Of a DNA stretch of 33,626 nucleotides, positions 15,881 to 23,226 are shown piece after piece. The stretch is from NCBI GenBank assembly GCA_001689445.1, contig LUJN01000032.1, positions 1-33,626 on the forward strand. The letters are read 5' to 3'. The first letter of the stretch is position 1. Each line of letters opens with the position of its first letter. The notes beneath the pieces were generated by a model. It searched no databases. It was not told the DNA's origin and saw only the letters and a list, made by a program, of their open reading frames with translations. Source of the stretch: Bacteroidales bacterium M3 (GTDB taxonomy: Bacteria; Bacteroidota; Bacteroidia; Bacteroidales; Muribaculaceae). A program made the translations under genes and the position numbers.

Positions 15881-18223
15881 ATGAAGTTTTTACAGTGGAT
15901 GTTGGCCGGGGCATTGTTGGCCTCTGCCGGGATTATTGACGCGAAGACTCCTGCCGGGGCCAAGGATGACCCTGTTGTACAGGAAAAGGCGTTCCGCGTG
16001 CGTCAGGCGGAGAAGCGCAAGATGGACAAGATAGTAGATGACCTCATGTCGCGTATGACACTTGAGGAGAAACTCGGTCAACTCAACCTGCCTGTGGCGG
16101 GCGACATCGTGACCGGTGGTCCGGCGGCGGCGTCCAATCTTGCCGGGAAGATAAAGGCCGGCGAAGTCGGCGGCCTGTTCAACATGAAGGGTGTCGACAA
16201 GATGCGCGAGCTACAGCGCGTAGCCGTCGAGGAGTCACGCCTCGGCATACCCATCATATTTGGCATGGACGTTATACACGGTTACGAGACGATATTCCCG
16301 ATACCCTTGGCGTTGTCGTGCAGCTGGGATATGGATGCCATAGAGCGCAGTGCCCGAGTGGCGGCTGTCGAGGCGAGTGCCGACGGCATCGCGTGGACTT
16401 TCTCGCCGATGGTCGATGTGAGCCGCGAGCCGCGCTGGGGACGTGTCTCCGAGGGCAACGGCGAGGATCCCTATCTCGGCTCGGAAATAGCCCGTGCAAT
16501 GGTGCGCGGCTACCAGGGAAAGAATATGGAGCGTCCCGACGAGATAATGGCGTGCGTCAAGCACTTTGCCCTCTATGGCGCGCCCGAGGCGGGGCGTGAC
16601 TATAATACGGTCGACATGAGCCGCCTGCGCATGTACAACGAGTATTTTGCTCCCTATCGTGCCGCAGTCGACGAGGGCGTCGGCTCGGTGATGTCGTCGT
16701 TTAACGTCGTAGACGGCGTTCCCGCCACGGCCAACAAGTGGCTGCTTACCGACGTACTCCGCGACCAGTGGGGTTTTGACGGGTTTGTAGTGACCGACTA
16801 CGCCTCGATAGCCGAAATGGCTCCTCACGGCATGGGCGACCTGAAGTCCAACTCGGCACGCGCCCTGAAGGCGGGTACCGACATGGATATGGTGGCCGAC
16901 GGTTTCCGTGGCACGCTTGCCGAGTCGCTCAAGGATGGCTCGGTGTCGCAGGATGATATCGACAAGGCCGTGCGCCGTGTGCTTGAGGCCAAATATAAGC
17001 TTGGGCTTTTCAAAGACCCGTACAAGTACCTCGACCCGACCCGTGCGGCCAAGGAGATATACACCGACGAGCACCGCCGCGAGGCCCGCGAGACAGCCGC
17101 AAAGACATTTGTGCTGCTGAAGAATGAGGGTAACATCCTACCCTTGCAGAAGAAAGGGAAGATAGCCCTGATAGGCCCGCTCGCCAACACTGCCGCCAAC
17201 ATGCCCGGCACATGGAGCGTCGCAGCCGACCTGCAACGCTACTCGCCGCTGCTCGACGGCATGAAGCGCGCCGTGGGCGACAAGGCCGAGATACTCTATG
17301 CCAAGGGCTCAAACCTCACCCGTGACCCCAAAATTGAGGCCAACGCCACGGTGTTCGGCCGCGAGATGCGCGACCCACGCAGCGACGAGGAGTTGCTGAA
17401 GGAGGCTCTTGAGGTCGCAGCTCAGGCCGATGTCATAGTCGCAGCAGTGGGCGAGTCGTCGGAGTTTAGCGGCGAGTGTGCCTCGCGCAGCAATCTCGAC
17501 CTCCCCGATGTGCAGAAGGAGCTGATGGAGGCGTTGCTCGCCACTGGCAAGCCGGTCGTCATGCTCAACTTCTCAGGGCGTCCCACTGTGATGACGTGGG
17601 AGAGCGAGCATGTTCCCGCGATACTCAACGTATGGTTTGGCGGCAGCGAGGCAGCTGATGCCATCAGCGACGTGGTGTTTGGCGATGTCAACCCGTCCGG
17701 CAAGCTCACCCACACGATGCCCCGCAATGTGGGGCAGATCCCCATCTACTACAATCATCTAAACACTGGTCGCCCCACTACCGACGACCGTTGGTTTGCC
17801 AAGTATCAGAGCAACTATATCGACGTGCTCAACAGCCCGCTCTACCCGTTCGGCTACGGGCTGTCCTACACTCCGTTTGAGTACTCCGATATGACCCTCA
17901 GCTCCACCGAACTGCCGATGGACGGCACGCTGACCGCCTCGGTGACCGTCACCAACAAGGGCGACCGCGAGGGTGACGAGGTGGTGCAGCTCTATGTGCG
18001 CGACCTCGTGGGAGGCATCTCGCGCCCCGTCAAGGAGTTGAAGGGCTTTGAACGCATCACCCTCAAGCCGGGCGAGAGCCGCAAGGTCGACTTCAAGATT
18101 ACCCCCGAGATGCTCAAGTTCTACAACTTCGACCTTGAGGAGGTCAACGAGCCGGGCGACTATGACGTCATGATAGGCCCCAACAGCCGCGACGTCAAGG
18201 CCCTGCGCTTCACCCTCAAATAG
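15881..18223 (+). CDS. bglX: Periplasmic glycoside hydrolase family 3 beta-glucosidase
   Basis: A 780-residue retaining beta-glucosidase releasing glucose from the non-reducing end of beta-glucosides; exported by the signal peptide MKFLQWMLAGALLASAGIIDA. Domain order is GH3 N-terminal barrel (about 50-380), GH3 C-terminal alpha/beta domain (about 410-640) and a fibronectin-III-like domain to the end. The nucleophile is D306 in GFVVTDYASI and the acid/base candidate is E532 in GESSEFSGECASRSNLDLP, aligned to the ASSR segment of E. coli BglX. KHFALYGAPEAGRDYN and REPRWGRVSEGNGEDPYL are further BglX hallmarks. It stands alone behind its own promoter. Exact glycan preference (cellobiose, sophorose, laminaribiose) cannot be told. 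Confidence 0.93.
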   Translation: MKFLQWMLAGALLASAGIIDAKTPAGAKDDPVVQEKAFRVRQAEKRKMDKIVDDLMSRMTLEEKLGQLNLPVAGDIVTGGPAAASNLAGKIKAGEVGGLFNMKGVDKMRELQRVAVEESRLGIPIIFGMDVIHGYETIFPIPLALSCSWDMDAIERSARVAAVEASADGIAWTFSPMVDVSREPRWGRVSEGNGEDPYLGSEIARAMVRGYQGKNMERPDEIMACVKHFALYGAPEAGRDYNTVDMSRLRMYNEYFAPYRAAVDEGVGSVMSSFNVVDGVPATANKWLLTDVLRDQWGFDGFVVTDYASIAEMAPHGMGDLKSNSARALKAGTDMDMVADGFRGTLAESLKDGSVSQDDIDKAVRRVLEAKYKLGLFKDPYKYLDPTRAAKEIYTDEHRREARETAAKTFVLLKNEGNILPLQKKGKIALIGPLANTAANMPGTWSVAADLQRYSPLLDGMKRAVGDKAEILYAKGSNLTRDPKIEANATVFGREMRDPRSDEELLKEALEVAAQADVIVAAVGESSEFSGECASRSNLDLPDVQKELMEALLATGKPVVMLNFSGRPTVMTWESEHVPAILNVWFGGSEAADAISDVVFGDVNPSGKLTHTMPRNVGQIPIYYNHLNTGRPTTDDRWFAKYQSNYIDVLNSPLYPFGYGLSYTPFEYSDMTLSSTELPMDGTLTASVTVTNKGDREGDEVVQLYVRDLVGGISRPVKELKGFERITLKPGESRKVDFKITPEMLKFYNFDLEEVNEPGDYDVMIGPNSRDVKALRFTLK

Positions 18224-18308
18224 CGCACAGTTCAAAAGTCAAAGTTCAAAGTGCCGTCGATGCCGTTAATGCCGTTGATGCTGTAGGGGCGCTATACATA
18301 GCGCCCGC
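18224..18308 (+). repeat. Composite dispersed repeat, copy 1 (after bglX)
   Basis: Directly after the bglX stop comes a TTCAAAAGTCAAAGTTCAAAGT-like stretch (18224-18253) and then the palindromic unit 18284-18308, whose core is gggcgctat-ac-atagcgccc. The same order occurs at 33521-33575 and, on the minus strand, at 23226-23171. The 25-base palindromic part is identical to 33551-33575 and is the perfect reverse complement of 18450-18474. Confidence 0.8.
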
Positions 18309-18375
18309 AGCCATCGTGCCCGCGCCCGCTGTGTAAAGTCATTGTCAACCCACAGTTTAGGACGAAGGCAAAAAA

Positions 18376-18429
18376 TCAAACCACAGGAACCACAAATTTT
18401 TTCTTTATAATGTGGTTCATGTGGTTTGA
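18376..18429. terminator. Probable bidirectional terminator between bglX and the LRR gene
   Basis: The arms 18376-18394 and 18411-18429 are reverse complements at 18 of 19 positions (tcaaaccaca... and ...tgtggtttga) with a 16-base A/T-rich loop containing a T-run. It sits between convergent genes and inside the larger inverted pair 18284-18308 / 18450-18474. The T-run is in the loop rather than after the stem, so termination is likely but not certain. Confidence 0.55.
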
Positions 18430-18449
18430 CCATAAATTGCCCAGTGGGC

Positions 18450-18474
18450 GCGGGCGCTATGTATAGCGCCCCTA
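18450..18474 (-). repeat. GCGCTAT palindromic repeat, inverted partner of 18284-18308
   Basis: All 25 bases are the reverse complement of 18284-18308, with the CCCTA edge now facing right. Together the pair bounds a 141-base spacer between convergent genes. This copy lacks the TTCAAAGT stretch found with the other three copies. Confidence 0.8.
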
Positions 18475-18511
18475 CGGCGTCCCACGCTTTGACATTCGAT
18501 GCAACTGTGTC

Positions 18512-20704
18512 TTATGGCTTTGTGAATTTGAGGGTGGTGGAGGCTTGGCGGGCGATATAGATGCCGGCGGGGAGAGGAGAGAGGTCTACTGTCGGTGCGG
18601 AGCCCGATAGGACGGGCTGTCCGGCGGTGTTGAGTACTTCCCATCGGGTGTCGGTCGGGAAACGGAGGGTGTTGCCGTCGACGGTTATAGCGATGCCATC
18701 CATGTCTACCGCGTTGATGGAGGTGGTGTTGTCAATCACTTTTATGTTGAACGACGGGGGATAGGTGGTGGTCATCGTCACTCCGTTGACCTTGTATTGC
18801 ACCGTCACCGGGAAATTGCCATTGACCGGCTCGGCAAAATGAGACTCGTATATGCCGGTCTCGGGGTTGCGACGTCCGTAGTTATCGTTGATTTTTACCT
18901 CCGTGATTTCCACTCCCGGGATAAGGGGCGTGACATCGAGGGTAAGTGCTCCCACCGAAGCGTCCTTTGGACTGGGGGTCACCGACAGCACATAGCGGTA
19001 CATCTCCTGCCGCTCTCCCGGCCACAGCTTGTAGCCCCGTGAACCGCCGGGGATATACAGCGTAGTGTAATCGCCGATAAATTGGGACGGGGCAAGAATG
19101 GAGGAGTATATCACGGGCTTGGCTTCGTCATCGATATTAAACATATCGGGCCAATACTCGTCGCTTTCACCCCACGGCGTGCCTGACCGCATATCCTTGC
19201 GGTCGATGTAGATGCGGCATCCCTCCGGCACGGTAAAGGCATTATAGTCGAGATAGAGGGTGTTGCCGTTGTCGGGGAGCACGATTTTGCGCAGGTCTGG
19301 ACATTCGGCAAAAGTGTTGGAGCCGATGTAGTCGACGTTGCGCGTGTCGATGGATGTCAGCCCCGAGCGGTAAAACGCCCAGCCAAGTATTTCTGTGACA
19401 TTCGACCCGATTTTGACCGTCTTGAGGTCTTTGCACCCCTTAAACATGTCGAACGGCACCGACTTCCACAATTGGGACATCGAGAACGACGTAAGCCCTG
19501 AGTTGGCAAACTGTCCCTCGGAGTCCTCCGTCGGCTTGCCCGTGGCGTCCAGTTGCCGCAGCGCGGTGCAGCCCTGGAAAGCAAGCGTGGCTATCTTTGT
19601 GTTCTTTGGCAGCGTGACCGACGACAGGCTTGTGCAGCCCTCAAACATCCGTTGTCCGGTCTCGGCAAGCGGCATATTGATGACGGCTTTTTCAAGGAGC
19701 TTGCAGTCCATAAACATGGCGGAGGGGGAGCCATACCCCTTGCCGAGGGTCATGTTGGCAGGCAGAGTGACCTCCCGCAGTGATGAGCCACGGAACACCC
19801 CGTCGCCAAACGGGGAGATCGCATACTCGGTAGTGCCGAGCATCAGCGGGGCTGTGCCGAAATCCACGTATTCAAACAGGCACTGTGCCATGCAGTAGTC
19901 CGACAGTATCCTCACCTCGGAGGGTATCTTGAACGTCCCCCCGACATATTTGGCCGGCGGTACCCTTACGAGCATCTCATACTTGCTGCCGTCCTCCTTT
20001 TCGGGATCGGTGGAGTAGACGATGCCGTTCCTGACTGTGTAGTAGTCGCTGGCCTCCGCTATCTCAAATTCGGAGACCGACGTGTTGCCGAGCAACGGCA
20101 GCATCTCGGCCGACCATCCGTAAAAGCGTATCTTCTTTATGCTCTTGACATCGGCAAACGCCCATGGCGCGGTCTCTCCGTCTTTGGGGACAGTAAACCA
20201 AGTCTTCCTGGTAGCCGGCGGCATCTTGAACACCATCTTATGTCCGTTGCTCCCCTCACACATCAATGCCCCGTTCTCGACATAGTAGATGGGGTTGCCC
20301 TCCTTGACGGTGAAGGACTCGATGCCGGTGCAGCCGAGAAACTCCCGCCCTCCGATTCTCTCGACCGAGGCGGGGATGGTCACTGACGTGATGCCCGGTT
20401 GGTTGTAGAAAGCCGGGACAGCAGTGTAATCATGGTAATCGAGAAACTCCGATTCGCGTCCGATTGCCACCACGGGCATGTCGATGGGCTTTGAACCGTC
20501 CATAAACCTGATGGACGCGGGTATCTCGACATCCCCAGAGAGGATGACGCCCTCACGGATACCGATGATGGTGATTTTCCTCGCACTTACGCCGCTGATT
20601 TCAAGGTCTGATGCCGGAATGACGGCGGCAGCGGCTGTGATGGAATATAGTGCCACGGCACATGCGCAGGCCGTGCGTTGTAACGATTGGATAAACATCT
20701 GCAT
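18512..20704 (-). CDS. Secreted BspA-type leucine-rich-repeat protein with C-terminal sorting domain
   Basis: A 730-residue surface or secreted protein with a signal peptide (MQMFIQSLQRTACACAVALY, cleavage near the AAAA run) and many LRR_5/BspA-like repeats spread over about residues 60-500, for example ITSVTIPASVERIGGREFLGC, LSSVTLPKNTKIATLAFQGC and LTSIDTRNVDYIGSNTFAEC. Such repeats mediate binding to host or bacterial ligands in other Bacteroidetes. The tail (WEVLNTAGQPVLSG, PAGIYIARQ, TTLKF) resembles a type IX sorting domain. It lies 6 bases after the paralogue at 20711, so the two form an operon on the minus strand. The ligand is unknown. Confidence 0.88.
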   Translation of the reverse strand: MQMFIQSLQRTACACAVALYSITAAAAVIPASDLEISGVSARKITIIGIREGVILSGDVEIPASIRFMDGSKPIDMPVVAIGRESEFLDYHDYTAVPAFYNQPGITSVTIPASVERIGGREFLGCTGIESFTVKEGNPIYYVENGALMCEGSNGHKMVFKMPPATRKTWFTVPKDGETAPWAFADVKSIKKIRFYGWSAEMLPLLGNTSVSEFEIAEASDYYTVRNGIVYSTDPEKEDGSKYEMLVRVPPAKYVGGTFKIPSEVRILSDYCMAQCLFEYVDFGTAPLMLGTTEYAISPFGDGVFRGSSLREVTLPANMTLGKGYGSPSAMFMDCKLLEKAVINMPLAETGQRMFEGCTSLSSVTLPKNTKIATLAFQGCTALRQLDATGKPTEDSEGQFANSGLTSFSMSQLWKSVPFDMFKGCKDLKTVKIGSNVTEILGWAFYRSGLTSIDTRNVDYIGSNTFAECPDLRKIVLPDNGNTLYLDYNAFTVPEGCRIYIDRKDMRSGTPWGESDEYWPDMFNIDDEAKPVIYSSILAPSQFIGDYTTLYIPGGSRGYKLWPGERQEMYRYVLSVTPSPKDASVGALTLDVTPLIPGVEITEVKINDNYGRRNPETGIYESHFAEPVNGNFPVTVQYKVNGVTMTTTYPPSFNIKVIDNTTSINAVDMDGIAITVDGNTLRFPTDTRWEVLNTAGQPVLSGSAPTVDLSPLPAGIYIARQASTTLKFTKP

Positions 20705-20710
20705 GGGTGG

Positions 20711-22840
20711 TTATTTTACGAATTTGAGGGTGGATGCTCCGCAGCGTGCCACGTAGGCTCCGGCTGCGAGTGACGATAGGTCGGCTGTCGGTGCGTCACC
20801 TGCTAACACTGTAGCACCCGACACGGAGTGGATTGCCCACGGCAATCCATTGGCAAAGTGCAGCGTGTCGCCATCGCGGGCGATTGCCGGGGCACTGTCA
20901 ACGTCTACATCCCCTATGGAGGTCAGCTGCTCTGCCGGATAGAAAGTCGACATCTTCACCCCATGGAGGGTGTAGTTGACCCATATGTCAAACTGTGCGG
21001 AGGAGGTAGGAGGCACCAGTGTCCAAGTCGAGCCGTCGCGCGCGAGCGTGACGCCGTGGCAGGTCACGCTGTTGAACTGTAAATCGTTGGCCGTGAAGCC
21101 GTCGTTGCGAGTGAGGGTCACCCGCGACCGCTCCTTGTCGATTGACATGGAGAACATCTCCGTGATGGGTTTGGTCGGGTTCAGCTTCCTGTAGTTGGCC
21201 GTCGCATTGGCGGGGACATACAGCTGCTTCCAGTCATCTACGAAATCCTTGGGGTCGCAGTCGGCGGTATAGTAGGTCGCCACTGCGCCGTTGATGTCAC
21301 TCGCCCATCCGGGCCAGTTTATATCCTTGTTGTCGACATAGACCATGGTGTTTTTGGTGAACGAGAAAGAATAGGTGTAGAGGGTCAGCCCCTTTTGGCG
21401 GCTGTCAATCGTGGGGAAGATTACCTTGCGCAGGGAGTTGCAACCGTCAAATGCCCAAGGACCGATGCTCTCGACCCCCTGCGTGTTAAGGGTCTCCAGC
21501 CCGGTGTTGGCAAAGGCATAGCGTCCGATCTGTTTCAGTGTGCCCTTGTCGGAGGGGTTGAGGTTGACACTCGTCAGGTTCTTGCACCCTTGGAAGCAGT
21601 AGTGGGGAATGGCGGTGAGTGCCGAGGGCCAGTTGACCGAAGTCAGGCCGCTGTTCTTGAATATGCCGTCGTCATCCTCATAGTAGTCGTCAATCTCCTT
21701 GATTGACGCCATGGGGAACGAGGTGAGCGACTTGCAGCCTTGGAAAGCTCCCGATTCAAGGATCACGGCCTGTGACTGGATTGTCAGCGAGGAGAGCCTG
21801 TTGCATCCCCAGAAGGCATATCGCTGTATTGTCAGCGCGACATCTTTCGACGATTTCAGGGTCACCTCCTCGAGGTCGCGGCAGTTGGCGAATGCCCCCA
21901 GGTCAATATGGGTGAAATTTGGGTCGGCCTCGGGCCAGTAGGTGATTTTCTGAATCTTTGACCATGCCATTGCGTAGTGTCCGAGGGAGACATGCGCGTG
22001 GAGTGTAATCTGCGGGATGATGGTGTTGAGGAACGCGCCGTTGCGCATACCTCTTATATTCGGTGGCACCGTGTAGGAGTCAAGTTTCAGTCGGGGAGGG
22101 CAGGCAATCACCCTAAGCCCGTCGTGCACGATGCCGTTGGGCGAATTGGTGTACTTGTCGCTTTTAGAGACATCTATTGCCGAGATGCCCTTGTTGCCGT
22201 AGAAAGCCAGTGTGCCGGTTATCATTTGATCTCCTATGAGGCGCAGGGTCTTGAGCGCGCTGTTGCCCATGAAGGCGCAATTGCCGATGTAGGCTATCTC
22301 CGACGGCAGGGTCCAGCCGCCCGATTTCTTTCCGGAGGGGTAGCGTGCAAGTCCCCATTCGTTGATGTCGGCGGATGGGCGGCGATATAGCGCGCCGTCG
22401 ATGCTTTTGTAGCAGGGATTACCGTTCTTCACCTCAAACTCCGTTATATTATTGCAACCTTCAAACTCAAATTCGCCGATACGCTCTACCGTCGCGGGTA
22501 TCACCACGCGGGTTATCTCGGGGTAGTCCTTGAACACCACCGGGATGCCCATGTATTTGTCGCCGTTGATGGGGGTGCCGATACGGGTTACCTTGTAGCT
22601 TTTGCCACCGATCATGACCGTGGCGGGAAATGTGAGGGTCGCGCCGGGGGTGTAGCCCTCTTTGACGCCAATCAATAGTGCCTCGCCTGTCTCCACCGAG
22701 GCACTGTAGCCCTTGTGGTAGACAAAGTTGCCGACGGTATACTCCTCGTTGGGGTTCACGGCACGTGCGATGCCACACACGGCTGAAAGCAGGAACAGCG
22801 ACAGGGTAGCCCGCAGCATGAATCGTAAATTTACAATCAT
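20711..22840 (-). CDS. Secreted BspA-type leucine-rich-repeat protein with C-terminal sorting domain
   Basis: A 709-residue paralogue of the next gene with the same layout: signal peptide (MLRATLSLFLLSAVCGIARA after a possible 7-residue extension; an ATG at 22819 is an alternative start), LRR_5 repeats such as ITRVVIPATVERIGEFEFEGC, LSSLTIQSQAVILESGAFQGC and LETLNTQGVESIGPWAFDGC, and a C-terminal domain (AIHSVSGATVLAGDAPTADL, GAYVARCGASTLKFVK) matching its neighbour's. The two proteins diverge clearly in the repeats but share the tail design, consistent with an old tandem duplication. A -7 box is seen 65 bases upstream. Confidence 0.88.
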   Translation of the reverse strand: MIVNLRFMLRATLSLFLLSAVCGIARAVNPNEEYTVGNFVYHKGYSASVETGEALLIGVKEGYTPGATLTFPATVMIGGKSYKVTRIGTPINGDKYMGIPVVFKDYPEITRVVIPATVERIGEFEFEGCNNITEFEVKNGNPCYKSIDGALYRRPSADINEWGLARYPSGKKSGGWTLPSEIAYIGNCAFMGNSALKTLRLIGDQMITGTLAFYGNKGISAIDVSKSDKYTNSPNGIVHDGLRVIACPPRLKLDSYTVPPNIRGMRNGAFLNTIIPQITLHAHVSLGHYAMAWSKIQKITYWPEADPNFTHIDLGAFANCRDLEEVTLKSSKDVALTIQRYAFWGCNRLSSLTIQSQAVILESGAFQGCKSLTSFPMASIKEIDDYYEDDDGIFKNSGLTSVNWPSALTAIPHYCFQGCKNLTSVNLNPSDKGTLKQIGRYAFANTGLETLNTQGVESIGPWAFDGCNSLRKVIFPTIDSRQKGLTLYTYSFSFTKNTMVYVDNKDINWPGWASDINGAVATYYTADCDPKDFVDDWKQLYVPANATANYRKLNPTKPITEMFSMSIDKERSRVTLTRNDGFTANDLQFNSVTCHGVTLARDGSTWTLVPPTSSAQFDIWVNYTLHGVKMSTFYPAEQLTSIGDVDVDSAPAIARDGDTLHFANGLPWAIHSVSGATVLAGDAPTADLSSLAAGAYVARCGASTLKFVK

Positions 22841-22904
22841 AGTTTGCGTAATTAATGTAAGTATAGTGATTGAAGTCCGCCGGAATCCGAGCGGATTTAG
22901 ACCG

Positions 22905-22912
22905 CAAAATTA
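22905..22912 (-). promoter_or_regulatory. Probable -7 box of the LRR operon (TAATTTTG)
   Basis: On the minus strand positions 22912-22905 read TAATTTTG, matching TAnnTTTG, 65 bases before the start codon at 22840. No TTG stands at the expected distance upstream. Confidence 0.4.
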
Positions 22913-23045
22913 CTGTATCCCCCGGTGATTGCCGTGAGTATGGAATACCATAATCCTATACAACAGCCTGTAATCTACGTAATGTAGATGATTTGTAGAT
23001 GCGGATTGCGTGGCGTGGGTGTGGGCGTGCACGGCTTTTAGAGAA

Positions 23046-23090
23046 GAACGACCACCGGACTGTATGTTTGGTACAGACCGGTGGTCGTTC
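23046..23090 (-). terminator. Stable hairpin downstream of glgB, probable terminator
   Basis: The arms 23046-23064 and 23072-23090 (gaacgaccaccgg... / ...ccggtggtcgttc) match at 18 of 19 positions with a 7-base loop. It lies about 130 bases beyond the glgB stop on the minus strand. Neither flank has a strong T-run, so termination is inferred from stem strength and position. Confidence 0.55.
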
Positions 23091-23170
23091 ATGTTTGTTG
23101 ATTTACGAACTGGTTTTAATGGTTCGTTTGGCTATTCAAGATGTGCACTGTGTGTACGCGGGGTGTGGGC

Positions 23171-23226
23171 GCGGGCGCTATTTATAGCGCCCCTACATGA
23201 GACTGTGCACTTTGAACTTTGCACTA
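23171..23226 (-). repeat. Composite dispersed repeat, copy 2 (after glgB)
   Basis: Read on the minus strand, a GTGCAAAGTTCAAAGTGCAC stretch beginning at the glgB stop is followed by TGTAGGGGCGCTAT and ATAGCGCCCGC (palindromic part 23171-23195, central bases AA instead of AC). Order and orientation relative to the upstream gene match copy 1. Confidence 0.8.

Larger units (their letters stand above)
22841..23223. other. 383-base intergenic region between the LRR operon and glgB
   Basis: No gene seen. From left to right it holds the leader and -7 box of the LRR operon (to 22912), a short inverted repeat (atctac 22973-22978 / gtagat 22984-22989), a strong hairpin at 23046-23090 and the composite repeat at 23171-23226 reaching the glgB stop codon. 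Confidence 0.7.

Noticed and set aside
23046..23090. Small non-coding RNA
   Set aside because: A single strong hairpin downstream of glgB with no promoter upstream is better explained as a terminator or RNA 3' end.
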